This document shows, one piece after another, positions 48,814 through 59,689 of a DNA stretch of 64,000 bases (its first letter is position 1; each line of letters starts with the position of its first letter). Position numbers and translations under genes: made by a program. The stretch comes from Sanguinoderma infundibulare (Eukaryota > Basidiomycota > Agaricomycetes > Polyporales > Polyporaceae). The stretch spans positions 2,852,001 to 2,916,000 of the forward strand of contig JAVLRN010000006.1 of NCBI GenBank assembly GCA_032821775.1, written 5' to 3'. The notes under the pieces were generated by a model, which saw only the letters and a program-made list of their open reading frames with translations, was not told the origin of the DNA and did no database searches.

Positions 48814-49617
48814 ATGACCCTCTTTGTTGTCGCTCCTCCCTCCTCGACTCTGCCTCCAATCCGCAAGATCCACGAGCATCCTGTTGAGGCGCTAGCGAGC
48901 CTGGTCGAGTCCCTCCGTACCCTCTACAACCCTCTGGTCTGCGGGACGCGGCGCGTCGACCGCAAGCTTCCACACGACGCCCATGGCTCTGTTGAAAATA
49001 ATGAGGAGAAGGCCGCGTTAGAATCCCTGCGTTCGGACGAGTTCGAGCGGGCATACGCCGTCCGTTGGCTCACATCCCAAGCCTCCCTCCTTCCCTACCT
49101 ACTCCAGGACGATGTGCATCCATACGGCAGCGAGGACGCCAACCTGGAGCACAACATCAACGCAAACGTTCTTCCCGGTCAGGTTTCGCTCAGCGCACAA
49201 GCACTCGATTGGTCCGAGTATTCTGTTCCTAGCGGGATGGGACTACAAATCGCCCAACCGCCTTTCGACAAGCCATTCGACGTCATCCTCGCGGTCGACG
49301 TTATCTACGAGCCGGCTCACGCGTCCTGGATTCGCGATACCGTCGCTGCCCTGCTTCCCCGGTCCGTTCTGGCTGGCACCCCAATTCCTCACTTCCACCT
49401 CATCATGCCTCTTCGTCCGACCCACACCTCCGAAACGCGCATGGTCGAGGAGCTTTTCCCCGCGAGGACGAGCCCAGCCCATTCTCCGACAGAGCCGTTG
49501 CTGCGTGTGGTGGAGAAGGAGACGATCATCTGCGAGGCGGAGGACGGGCGTCGTTCGGAGGTGGAGTACGTTCACTACGTGATCACTGGGGTAGGCGGAA
49601 TCCGCGCGATAGTCTAG
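48814..49617 (+). pseudogene. Methyltransferase-16 copy with internal deletion
   Basis: An open frame of 267 codons starting MTLFVVAPPSSTLPPIRKIH. After DDVHPYGSED it jumps, in frame, to ANLEHNINANVLPGQ. About 120-145 residues present in the complete gene are lost, including GAQTWGSACL and the SAM-binding ELGAGTG. The downstream motif (FDVILAVDVIYEP) remains. The end also differs (YVITGVGGIRAIV). The reading frame is preserved, but it cannot bind SAM in the usual way, so it is a decayed copy even though it is open. Confidence 0.85.
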
Positions 49618-50580
49618 GTGTTCTTCTGAGCTCTTGGTTTTGAATGCTGATAGATTCTAGGCGGGAGTTAGAGCTTGGATGGTTTAGACCGAGGTATGTA
49701 CTCTCATGGAATGCCGATGTACGATCCTGTGTCGCCGTGATGTTGTTCTGTAGCCTGTCCAAACATAGGATACCGGGTATAGTGCTTCAACCTGCGGTTA
49801 CCCTCCGAGGAACGTGCGCGCATATATGGCAGTGACACACTTCGTATGTCTTTGTGAGTGTCCATTTGCCTTCCTCAAACCTGGTACTATATCGTTTGCC
49901 ATATTCTAAGTTTCTTCCATATTCCTGCTTTCGCATGTGCATGAGTCGCGTCTGTTGTACCTATTCCATCAAACGATCGTGCGCCTTTATTTTTCACACC
50001 GTCTCCCTACTCCTGCTGCGCAAAGCACACGGGAGGACTGCTCGCGAACGCTGTTCCTTATTCGCCCCCTCCGTGGCGGTTGCGGTCAGACGGTGGCATG
50101 ATCGTACTCAACGCCCACGTCATAGGGGACCTTAGCGCAGCCTCTATCTATACTTTCTCATACATCTCTGGATCACCGCGGCGGTGGTTCTGGCTAGGAG
50201 TGCTAGTCCGGCTAACGTCCGCTCCCGGTTGCGTAGTTGTCGCTTTGCAATTGCCTTTACATACGGGCCGGCCAGGTACTGAGCCATTTGACATAGCGCA
50301 GTCGGTTCAATCAAACCCGAGGATCCCAATGGCATGGCCACCCCGCATGAAGGCCTCGATGACATGAAGATGCGCATAGCACACTCGACATATTTGTCAT
50401 CAATCTTGCGTGAATATTCCCGAATCCCGGCATCACCGCGCCAGGGCGAGTCGCTGGGCAGCTTGAACGTCCGCGGACCTCACGCGCCGTCAGGCTTGTC
50501 CCAAACCATCATATTCCGCGCGTCACGTCAACCATGCGTCAAGCAGGTGAGTTCGTGTCCAGTAAGTCCTAGGCCAGTAT
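49618..50580. other. Shared upstream region of acyltransferase copy 3
   Basis: Matches 20470-20985 and 21495-21840 in inverted orientation. It lacks the about 510-bp segment found on the left. Confidence 0.6.
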
Positions 50581-52002
50581 GTGGAGGATATTGATGAATG
50601 TTCGGCGTGCCAAGGGCGTTTTGAGCAGTTTTACAATGTACGGGGTCGGGCTGGCTTTGACGGCTGGGTAGTCGTCGCCGCGCGGTACGAGGCGTCTTCG
50701 GGCGCACCCCTCTGCGTAGACGACAAGCCGACCCTCTTCGCGGCCCTCGAGAAGGTCGTACGCGGTCATGCTGCGCTTCACGCACGCCTCCCTCCGCCGA
50801 CCGAACCTCCGCAATGGATACGCCTCTCGTCCATAGACTTGAACGTAATCGTTCAGTTCCTGGACAAAGATGGCGAGGACCTTCCCAGCGTCACGGAGGA
50901 CGTCTTCGTGCGCGACATGGAATTTCTTGAAGAGCAGAAGCCGCGCTGGAGGCTTCTCGTGCTTCGCGACGGCACCGTCATGTTCCTCTGGGACCACGCT
51001 ATCGGGGATGGTCAGAGTGGCCTCGCGTTTCATTACGCACTCCTCGCCGCGCTTAACGGCATACCCGAACCGCCCTCCGCCCACTCAGGCGTCATCGCAG
51101 ACATCTCCACCGACGTCGCGCTCCCGCCGAATATCGAAGAGGCGGCAGCTCGCGAGATAACAGTCCCGTTCCTCATGCTCATTCGTGTCCTCTTGGGGGT
51201 GTTTTTCCCCTTCCTCTTCGCTCGCGCGCTCGCTGCGTTCTGGACAGGCAACCCTTTACCTCCCAAAATCACCCGGCACGCGCAAGTGCGCGTCCTCCGC
51301 TACACGCCCTCGGACGCCAACGCACTCCTCCGGATCTCGAGGGCACACCGCTCCACGCTCACGGCCACACTGCACACGCTCGCACTCGCGGTCCTCTCGC
51401 GCCTCGTACGCGCTCTCCCGGATGGCGAAGGGGCCAAGTACGAAACGATCAAGACTTCGATCCCCGTGTCCATGCGCCATATCACGGGCACGCCCCCGAC
51501 GGCGATCTGCGTGCACATTTCGGGCTACGAAGCGCGCCATCCCCTGTTCCCGGCGTCATCGGAGGAGGACTTCCTGTGGGATGTCGCGGCCCGCTTTGCT
51601 GCGACGCTCAAGCGCGAGGCTCCGCGCGCGGGGCCGAAAATCGGGACGCTGAAGTTGCTAAACGGGCGGTACGAGGAGTACTTCATGGGGAAGCTCGGGA
51701 AGAAGCGCTATGCGGGGCTGGAGATCTCGAACCTCGGGGCGTTCCCAGCGTCGGTGGAGCAGGGTGGACAAGACAAGGACGGGGACGCGCCGCAGTGGAG
51801 GATCAAGGAAACAACGTTCGCGCAGGCGGGCGCGACCCTGGGCGCAGCCTTGAAGCTGAACGTCGCGGGCGCGTCGGATGGTGGGCTGGGCATCAGCGTG
51901 ACGTGGGGCACGGGCGGGGTTGAAGACGACTTTGCTGAGGCATTCGCGAAGGGGGTGGATGGTGGGCTCAGGACGCTGATCGCGGCGGCATCCAAGCTGT
52001 GA
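50581..52002 (+). CDS. AATase-like acyltransferase, copy 3
   Basis: An open frame of 473 codons, nearly identical in layout to copy 1. The HxxxDG motif is present in MFLWDHAIGDGQSGLAFHYA, with GLEISNLGAFPAS and GLGISVTWGTGGVEDDFAEA near the C-terminus. It has the same 5' problem as copy 1: the frame opens at GTG (VEDIDECSACQG), the candidate ATG at 50534 is out of frame because of an 8-bp insertion, and TAA at 50563-50565 closes the frame upstream. It could use a missed exon or non-AUG start, or be inactive. Function as for copy 1. Confidence 0.72.
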   Translation: MEDIDECSACQGRFEQFYNVRGRAGFDGWVVVAARYEASSGAPLCVDDKPTLFAALEKVVRGHAALHARLPPPTEPPQWIRLSSIDLNVIVQFLDKDGEDLPSVTEDVFVRDMEFLEEQKPRWRLLVLRDGTVMFLWDHAIGDGQSGLAFHYALLAALNGIPEPPSAHSGVIADISTDVALPPNIEEAAAREITVPFLMLIRVLLGVFFPFLFARALAAFWTGNPLPPKITRHAQVRVLRYTPSDANALLRISRAHRSTLTATLHTLALAVLSRLVRALPDGEGAKYETIKTSIPVSMRHITGTPPTAICVHISGYEARHPLFPASSEEDFLWDVAARFAATLKREAPRAGPKIGTLKLLNGRYEEYFMGKLGKKRYAGLEISNLGAFPASVEQGGQDKDGDAPQWRIKETTFAQAGATLGAALKLNVAGASDGGLGISVTWGTGGVEDDFAEAFAKGVDGGLRTLIAAASKL

Positions 52003-53114
52003 GCATCATAGGCCCATAGATCCAATACTTGGCAATGACGGATACTCGATGATCTGGTAGACTGGCTAGTCGCCCGTGTAGTTTTCCTGTTCGATGAGCT
52101 CAGCCATGAGTTGTCCATACCCGATCGGTGGGTTTCTCACTGAGGGTATGACCCTACTTGGAGCGGCAGGGAATGTTGAGTGCAACCTCCGCGCGCCTGA
52201 TCTAACCCACTGATCGTCATGTGGCTGGGATAGTATCGACGGCGGTATTGCCTTCTTTGAGTGCGTCACTTTCCGAGGCTCGGTGTGCGCGCGGCCACTC
52301 TGAGAATGGACTACGTACACCAGTCAGCAATTCTTCGGGCAGAAGTGTGGCGAGAGACGCATGTATATCTCTCCGAGATAGTAATGCTGCAGAAGGTTGC
52401 GTAGATGGAAATTGGTGGGGCCCATTGGATTCATGGGACTTGAACAGCCTCTGGCAGATCGGCCAGTCTGTTCCTTCGAGAGCAATCTACACCCATCTTT
52501 CGATTGGACCTCAGTCCCGCAGAGTGGAAAGACGGGTGATGATTCCGCTATAGATCCAGAGGAACAGTCTTCAGCTTCAAGGGCGAGCAGAATTAAATTG
52601 AACACGATGACGTGGTCGGTGAGGATATCGTGGCTGTGACCCCTGGACCGCAGCGGAGGCCTGTCCGGAACCGTGACGGTTGTTGGCACCTTCCGCGCCA
52701 TGTCTGTACGTATGCATCGAGCGGTTTTCCCTAAGGTTCGTACGTGCTCATCCCCGTTTATCGCTGATGTCAGTCTTTGGAATTTCCACTTTTACCCGAA
52801 CCCGTCATGCATGGTTTGGCACCCGGCCGACCGTCTGAAGCCTGCGGACACGCACTTTCCTGCACAGGGTCTGGTGAGCATCAGAATGGATCGAAGTGAG
52901 GAAACCTCACCGGAGTGGTTTCCTTTTCATGGAAGGTAATTGAAGTCTGGATTCAGGGATCGTAGGTACCACTCTTGTTTATCTGTCCCCGCACGACGTG
53001 CTGACCAACCTGACCCTTTGGTTGGCACATATAGTCTTGAATCCCTCCTGCTTCTGGTGCCCTCACCGGCTTACTCCCCTCAGCACTCCCTGGTCCATCA
53101 CAACGAAACACGGA
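52003..53114. other. Spacer S1, inverted copy
   Basis: The inverted counterpart of about 17900-19047, including the MYVVHSQSGRAHTEPRKVTH frame (52066-52320, minus, 84 codons). No known protein. Confidence 0.6.
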
Positions 53115-53782
53115 ATGAATTCCAACAAGCTCATCTTGGTGCGAAGATCATCCATCCATGCTGTGCGGGTGGTGTTAACCTTGTACATAGGTCACTGGCG
53201 CATCCGGATACATCGCCTCTCATGTCGTTTAACAACTGCTCGATGCCGGATATCGCGTTCGAGGGTGTGCATCGCCCTCACGTCATATTTGCGTCCGCTG
53301 CTCACGGTTGGTTCAGAACAGCACGTTCCGGAAAGTTTGGAGTTATTCGTGACTTTTGGAAGGAAAACAAGGATTTTCAAGTCGTCGAGGTTGACGACAT
53401 TGCAACCAGCGACCTCACCGATGCCCTAAAAGGTCAGTCATGCCTGTCTCCTCAAGTTATCGAGCTTCTGCCGCTGCCCTCGGGCGTAGATCCCCAAGAG
53501 AAACGCTTCCTCGTTTCGGACCCGGAAATGGCGATGCAGTGGGACACCGTCGTCAAGTACCTGCACGAGACGCGCCCGGGGCTGCGTGACAGACTCCCAT
53601 CACCGGAGAAACGTCCCCAACTCCCAGGGCCGCTGTCGAAGAACGACGTGACACACGCGAGGGATATATTTAGGATCACTGAATATGTGGACTGGCGGAA
53701 GACGATCAACGACACAATCGACGGACTTCTTGAGGCGGAGAAGATGGGGTTGATCACCCCAGCCGACGCCGCTAATCACTAG
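53115..53782 (+). pseudogene. Epimerase/dehydratase copy 2, nonsense mutation and internal deletion
   Basis: The inverted counterpart of 16429-17891. ATG 53115 gives MNSNKLIL; after the first intron VTGASGYIASHVV is followed by TAA at 53230-53232, where the intact copy has a Gln codon. After ALKG and the start of the third intron (GTCAGTCATGCC) the sequence jumps straight into the last exon (ELLPLPSGVDPQEKRFLVSD). Exons with VVTSSWG and the catalytic YxxxK are deleted. The C-terminal end ITPADAANH is retained. Not functional. Confidence 0.88.
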
Positions 53783-53923
53783 TCAATGTGAGCAGTACGA
53801 CAAGCGTCGACGGGAGTTGAGTTAGACACCATGACGGAAATCCAGAGTACTTCGCTTTAGACTGATTGGTACGACGATATCCAATAGTATGTCCTTGGAA
53901 AATATATATTGCGCTGGATCCAT

Positions 53924-55554
53924 TCAACGTCCATATTCCCATGCCCCGCTCTCATCTTCCTCCAATGTAAGGGTAGATCCCAGCGAATCGACGATCTCGC
54001 TGAAACTGAGTCGGCCCGTGCTGAACACCACGTCAGATTGCGAAGCACTATCATCTGTGTTCAAGTCCATGCCAGTGACACCGCGCCGATTGACGAGCTG
54101 AAGGTTGAACAGAAAGCGGGAGACGAGGACGCTCGTGATCCTGATATCCGACAGATGAGCTGCCGAACGGGAACGGCACAAAACACTCACGGCTCGGAGA
54201 AGACGGTGACCTCGCTGACGTTGAGGACCTTGCGAGTCGGGCCGACCTGGACGAGTCCGACATTCGTTAGATGTCACCATCATTCAGCAGATGGCACGAG
54301 GGCATAAGGCGTACTGCTGCCAAGGTGAACCCCAACTGGAGGCAGTTCAAGAAGAGCATCACCCTAGGAGTCACTTGGTAAGCGACATGCTACCCAGCCA
54401 CTTGGGCTTGTGGTCCTTACAAGAAGTACGCGGTTCCTGCGACATCCCGTAAGCATGCCACCGATGATGTGACTTCAGGGGGTGTCAAAACGTACCGTTG
54501 AATAGGACTGCATGTGCCAGGGAACGCTTTTCTACTCTTCTACTGATCACGTCTTTTCGATAGGTTGCGATCCATGTGACAACGAGGATGATCAACTCAG
54601 CGATGATCAGGCTCGTGCGAGACACTATCGTGACTAAACGACAGGTCCGAGCTCTTAGCATGCCCTTCCTCGAGCGGGATACTGCCATACATACATCTAC
54701 GGAGGGGTAACGGTTCAAGGATGAGCCAAATCAGAAGACCAGAAGCGAACCCAGAAACTCACGTATTCGCCAGATTGTGAGCAATCGGCCCTTGGACTGT
54801 CTTACAGTCTGGGGTGTGGTCAGGAAGGCCAGTGATCAGCATGATACAGAACGTGGCGGCCTAACCGTCGGAGATGGAAGTCGTCAGCCTACGGGAAGTG
54901 TGCCTCGGCTGGAAATTCGATACGCACGAACTTTGTGATGTTTGGCATCATAGAGAGGACAAACACGAGTGCCGCCAAAGGCCACGTCCTGCCCAACGCA
55001 TAGACACGCAATGCGGAGAAGACTGGAATGAGTTGGAGTTACGATGATTGATCGCCATGACAGTAGCAATATGTACGCACCAGCCCAAGGAAAATATTGA
55101 AATCCCTCTACGGACTGCAGGCCTCGTGCCGATTCCATGCATCTGTGTATATGAACATGAATAAGGATGACCCAACCAACGTTAACGGAGTGCACACAGA
55201 GCGGATCTCACTTCTGGTGAGCGCGTCAGCTGCCTGGCGCAATTGAGCACAAACGAGATGCTTACCTCTGAAGATGTGTAATACGGAGTGGCGGCTTCCG
55301 CTATTGCTAAAAAGAGGGTGAGGTAACGATTGAGGAAGAACAGCAACCCTGGCCCTGTGAATTGCTTCTTCCAGAAGAGCGATATCTCCAAGTCCAGTGT
55401 AATGAGGTATTCGTACCCGAGGAACGCTGGGAGATTCGATGCATTGGCTTTCCCTTTATCTTATAGAACAGATGATGATAGTGGACAAACCAAGCACAGC
55501 ATAGTAGCCACTGAATGCAGTCGTGTAGATCATCTGTCGGTATACACCGAATGA
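53924..55554 (-). CDS. DUF6533 multi-pass membrane protein, copy 5
   Basis: On the minus strand exons encode MIYTTAFSGYYAVL, FLGYEYLITLDLEISLFWKK followed by QFTGPGLLFFLNRYLTLF (family signature), FSALRVYALGRTWPLAALVF with VLSMMPNITKFV, AATFCIMLITGLPDHTPDC, IVSRTSLIIAELIILVVTWI with ATYRKDV, and ITSVLVSRFLFNLQLVNRRG. The tail DVVFSTGRLSFSEIVDSLGS ends at 53924. The first coding exon is uncertain: an ATG at about 55606 could not be joined in phase. The final-exon type is the one found as isolated tails at 16081 and 45290, so this gene or a relative donated them. Confidence 0.68.
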
Positions 55555-57051
55555 TTCGGAAAGAAACACATACTAGTTGGCAAAGTTGAGATTAGCTAGG
55601 GCCTCCGGAGACGGCATTCAAGGACACTGTCGTTGTGTCGCGAGCCGCACCAAGTTACGTGGAGGTGGTGTAGGAAATGGGCGCGAATCGGGGTCTCAAC
55701 GTTCGGCATTCGTCGAGCCACATGCATTATAAGAAAGCCGCCTAAGCTGCAAGAAAGAGAGCGAGACGAGCATGCGATCGTAAAACATTCACAGTGGCGA
55801 GAACCCATCCTATTGCACGTCGCGAAGGCCTTGACATGAAGCACGGTGCTATGGTGATGTTGGAAGGATCCGGGTGACGCGACGACTCTCTTCACTGTGC
55901 AGATACGGGAAGCGGGTGCACACCACATTGGCATGCTTTCCGCAATACACGGCTTCCCCGTGGCATAACATGGTGTGCTTCTGGGATGAGTGTTTCCGGT
56001 GGCCTGAGTTACTGAGGGAAATGCAAGAACCCGAGGCACTCGGAACCGGAAACTTTATCGGACGGCGCGTCTATCGGTGTGGATAACCCTGGAAACTTGC
56101 TATCCAGGTGAGTGCCGATAGGCACGAAGAATACTGTGTTGTGATAAATTTCTCGCTCAGGTACACGCCACCGTCAGAGAGGATGCGGTATGGACTACTG
56201 ACCCACCAGACCGCCGCCGGCTACTCTTCGGCGACCGTCTCCAACAGGGTCTCCAGATGTAGATAATGTACCTCCTTGAATGTCCTATCTGAGATATTCA
56301 TAAATGGATCCGCTAGAGATGCTCGGGAAGAAGGATGTGGATGAATGAGCGATGACGTGGGCGGTGAGTATGTTGTGGCTGCCAGTGTGGGACCGTTTCC
56401 CACGCCATTGCATGGTGACTGCGCGGATCTTCCGAAGATTGCAATTTGCTCCTGCTCTTGCTTGAACCAGTCCGAGCTCGCTCCGAGACTCTCTGGAAGA
56501 CTAGCCTGAGTAACTCAGAGTTATCGGCATTGTGCTAGCGAGAACGATCGCAAAAGTCAGGACCGTACTGCATGTCTCTGTGAGTTCAACGTCAAGCCGT
56601 CCTAAGTGCTGTTTCTTCGGTTAGCCGAGTACTGACTTCGCGTAATTATGTATAGACATTCCAGGCGCTGTCCAAGCCCCGATTAGATGCCGCGCACTGT
56701 ACAGACTCTGTCGGGGAAACATTCGCATATGCAAGTGGCCACTCACGGTCAGGACTTGACCATAAGCCATCATTCATGTGTCCGATTGTACGCTCGCGCA
56801 TGCCTCGCGATCGCGCCTGTGGGCCTATCGTACTCAGAGAGTCGCATTGACGGACAAGATCGCGCTGATACCTTGATGCATCCCTCGCACGCCAAAATGG
56901 ACGAGGCGCTGGTTTGTCGTCCTTAAATGGATGCCAGCATCGCGGGGACTCGGGGAGCAAGTGCCAAGGCTGTCGTCCTCTAAACTGATACAAGGAGTAT
57001 TAACGACTGCACGACGACTCGAATCTCCTTGCTCTTCCAACTACACACGCA
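55555..57051. other. Intergenic, no gene recognised
   Basis: A 1.5-kb stretch with scattered open frames, for example 55596-56039 (minus), none resembling a known family. The part around 56330-56400 shares a short GATGACGTGG...GGTGAG motif with spacer S1 (52603-52625) and with 61534-61550. Confidence 0.5.
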
Positions 57052-58528
57052 ATGACTTCCCCCAAGTTCATCTTAGTACGCGGGATCCGAGCCATGTTGT
57101 CCCAACGGTCAACTACTAATCATTTACGCAGGTAACCGGCGCGAATGGATACATCGCGTCCCATGTCGTACAACAGCTGCTTCAGGCCGGATACCACGTC
57201 CGAGGGTATGCTGAATCTCCTCGTTCTACCTTTCCGCTGCTGCTGATACAGTAGTCCTCACAGCACTGCTCGGCCTGGCAAGGTCGAGCTGCTTCGCGAG
57301 TTTTGGAAGGATACGCGGGGTTTTGAGGCCGTCCAGATCGACGACGTTGCAACAAGCGACTTCACCGAAGCCCTCAAAGGTGAGCATGCCATGCTCAACT
57401 CCACAGCCCCTCTTGTATTGATCGACTTCATCGGACAGATATCAGTGCCGTGATCCATATCGCTTGTCCGCTCCCCGGCAAAGATGACCCGCCTATAGTC
57501 ATCAAGGTCAATTTTAGTCGGGCTGTTACACAACGACCACTGAGTGCGCGATACAGAGTGCCGTCGAAGGCACGCTGAATGTTCTGCGCCAAGCCACGGC
57601 TGAGGGCGTCACAAAGTTTGTCATAACGAGTAGCAGTGGGGTGCTCCTCGACTGTGGGTCACAAATTGCAATCCTGCAAACCAGTGCTGATTTAGCCCTT
57701 GATACAGTCGGTTCGAAAAATTGTTATACCGGCATAACCATCTCGGAACAGAGTGCGTGACGCGCTGTCTAAGGCCTTAGATAATCCTCGGACTCTGCAC
57801 TGACAACTATACATTCTCCAGACCCGCGCACCGCCTCCCTTCCGGATCTTCTCATTCCTGGGCATTCGGACATGTATATCTATTGCGGAGCAAAGATATT
57901 TGCGGAACAGGCGGTCTGGGAGTTCAAGAAAGAGCATCCTGAGCTCGAGATTGCGACCAGTGAGTATCTCACTTCCCTACCTTGCGATAGCATTCTCAAT
58001 ATTATTACTCCAGTCATCCCGACTTGGGTTTTCGGCCCGCACATTCTCCCGCTTCGCACGTCTGCTACGAGCACCGTCAGCGCCGTGTACGAACTCATCA
58101 CCGGCGAACCTGGCGGCCCGATCCCTTTCCAGCCGGCTCCGTTCCACGTGGACGTCCGGGACGTCGCCCGCGCACACATCCGTGCTCTCGAGCTCCCTCC
58201 GCTCCCCGCCGGGGCGGATCCCCGAGAGCGGAGGATCCTCGTTTCACATCCCGGTGTTCTTATGTGGGATACCGTCGTCAAGTACTTGAACGAGACGCGC
58301 CCGGAACTGCGGGACCGGCTGCCATCGCTTGAGAAGGTCCCCATCCTCCCAGGGCCGGTCCCGAAGTGCGACACCACGCGCGCGAGGGAGGTGCTGGGGA
58401 TGACGGAGTATGTGGACTGGCGGAAGACGGTGGATGACACGATCGACGCGCTGCTTGAGGCGGAGGAAGCGGGTTCAATCACGCCGGCCGATGCAGGTAG
58501 CGAGACGTGGGGAGTGCGACGGGCGTAG
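57052..58528 (+). CDS. NAD(P)-dependent epimerase/dehydratase (GRE2/dihydroflavonol-reductase-like), copy 3
   Basis: ATG 57052 gives MTSPKFIL, then VTGANGYIASHVVQQLLQAG (nucleotide-binding loop), HSTARPGKVELLREFWKDTR, IDDVATSDFTEALKG, AVIHIACPLPGKDDPP, SAVEGTLNVLRQATAEGVTK, FVVTSSSGVLLD and MYIYCGAKIFAEQAVWEF (YxxxK). It continues IIPTWVFGPHILPL, FHVDVRDVARAHIRALELPP and REVLGMTEYVDWRKTVDDT, ending ETWGVRRA at 58528. About eight exons, with junctions in phase where checked. It appears intact. Compared with copy 1 it has a longer C-terminus. A tandem neighbour in the same orientation starts 1.2 kb downstream. Confidence 0.87.
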
Positions 58529-58799
58529 ACGGCGATCGAGTGACTGAGTGACATATCATTGACCATTGATGTCGACCTGTTTTGAATCATGGCAACCATA
58601 AGACCCTCGCTCTCGAGTAGATCGATTGATACGATGAGGCCGTGTAATATGTCGAAGACGGTGCGTGTCGGGGGAATTTTCAGGAGATATTCATTGTGCT
58701 GATGCCGTTCTCGTGACGTTTTATCAATCAAAATGCTCCCAAGCTCAAAGCACAACTGCGTTTTTATCAAAGCAGGGATGCCCCCCATGTTCACCCCTC

Positions 58800-59050
58800 C
58801 AAGCTTCGTACGAAGAACCCGGACGGGGTGTCTCACGAAGAGTTCCTCGCGCGGATCTGCGGTAACTGTTCCTTTACGGTTCCTCTCCATATACGTGCGC
58901 GCTGATCACGTCCATCGCTGCGGAAGGGCCTTCCAGACCTTCGCATCTTGGCAGGCGGTATTGATGTGCCCTACATTCCCAGCACGATCACCGCAAACCA
59001 GCACCAGGCCGTCGCCTCGACTCAATCCACTGTCAGCAAACGGGGGGTTC
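58800..59050 (+). pseudogene. Fragment of phenol-2-monooxygenase-type gene
   Basis: DGVSHEEFLA, an intron-like stretch, AFQTF, then in another frame GGIDVPYIPSTITANQHQAV match exons 11-12 of the monooxygenase at 42440-42645 (DGVSHEEFLA, AFQTFGLFSSGIGVHYNPNT, ITANQHQAVAS). Only about 250 bp survive and the frame is broken. It is a relic of a second copy located between the two intact epimerase genes. Confidence 0.75.
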
Positions 59051-59689
59051 TGAGGGTGAGTATCTCTTTAACATCTGAGACCTCTTGCGAACACGAGCTG
59101 TCTCAGCTTTGCGGAACACGGCGTATCCTTACCAGATCTGTATGACGTTCACCGCGAAATATCGCACGAAATTAGGAGGTATACCGTATTGCGCAGTGAG
59201 TGTTCTTTCTAATCCCGCCTTACGCGCTGCCTCACACTGTTCACTAATGCTTCGAGCCGCCATGTCAGTCCGCCAGGATATTTTTGCACCTTATCCGGTG
59301 GCGGTCACGAGTCTCATCGAGAACCTGCATTCCGTGTAGTACAATCCTGCCGTCGGCGCAACTTGGCTCCCAACCGCCGTGCGGATGACCTCCAGGAGGC
59401 GTATGCCCTCCGGCTACGGCTGAGCCTCCCGAGTCCTTCGCGACCCGCATGAGGACGATGGATATCCGTCCTGCGGCTGGACCTCGACATATGATAAGGC
59501 TGCAACCAGGCTGATGGTTTTTTATGTCGAACTTAGCCGAGAGGCTTCTTCTCGTACTTATAGCCAAACATGTGGATACAGTCGCACGCCACACGTTCGG
59601 CATCTTGCGAGAGCCTTGAACGCCCAATAAATGCTAGCTCCGTTTTATAAGGTTTCCTGCTGATCCTAATCTTTTCTCCAACGCATACA
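59051..59689. other. Intergenic with promoter of epimerase copy 4
   Basis: No gene is recognised. It ends with the TATA element listed next. Confidence 0.5.
59646..59652 (+). promoter_or_regulatory. Candidate TATA box
   Basis: TATAAGG lies 44 bp upstream of the ATG at 59690. Confidence 0.45.

Larger units (their letters stand above)
46043..54140. repeat. Right mosaic: inverted copies of the left accessory module
   Basis: Read on the minus strand, 54140-49640 corresponds to about 16081-21850, and 49617-46043 corresponds to 11439-15420 or 21686-24881. The two breakpoints within the right side, and the deletions in its methyltransferase and epimerase copies, show rearrangement after duplication. 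Confidence 0.75.

Noticed and set aside
55596..56039. 147-codon minus-strand open frame
   Set aside because: No recognisable domain, intron structure or similarity to the neighbouring duplicated families; not supported as a gene.
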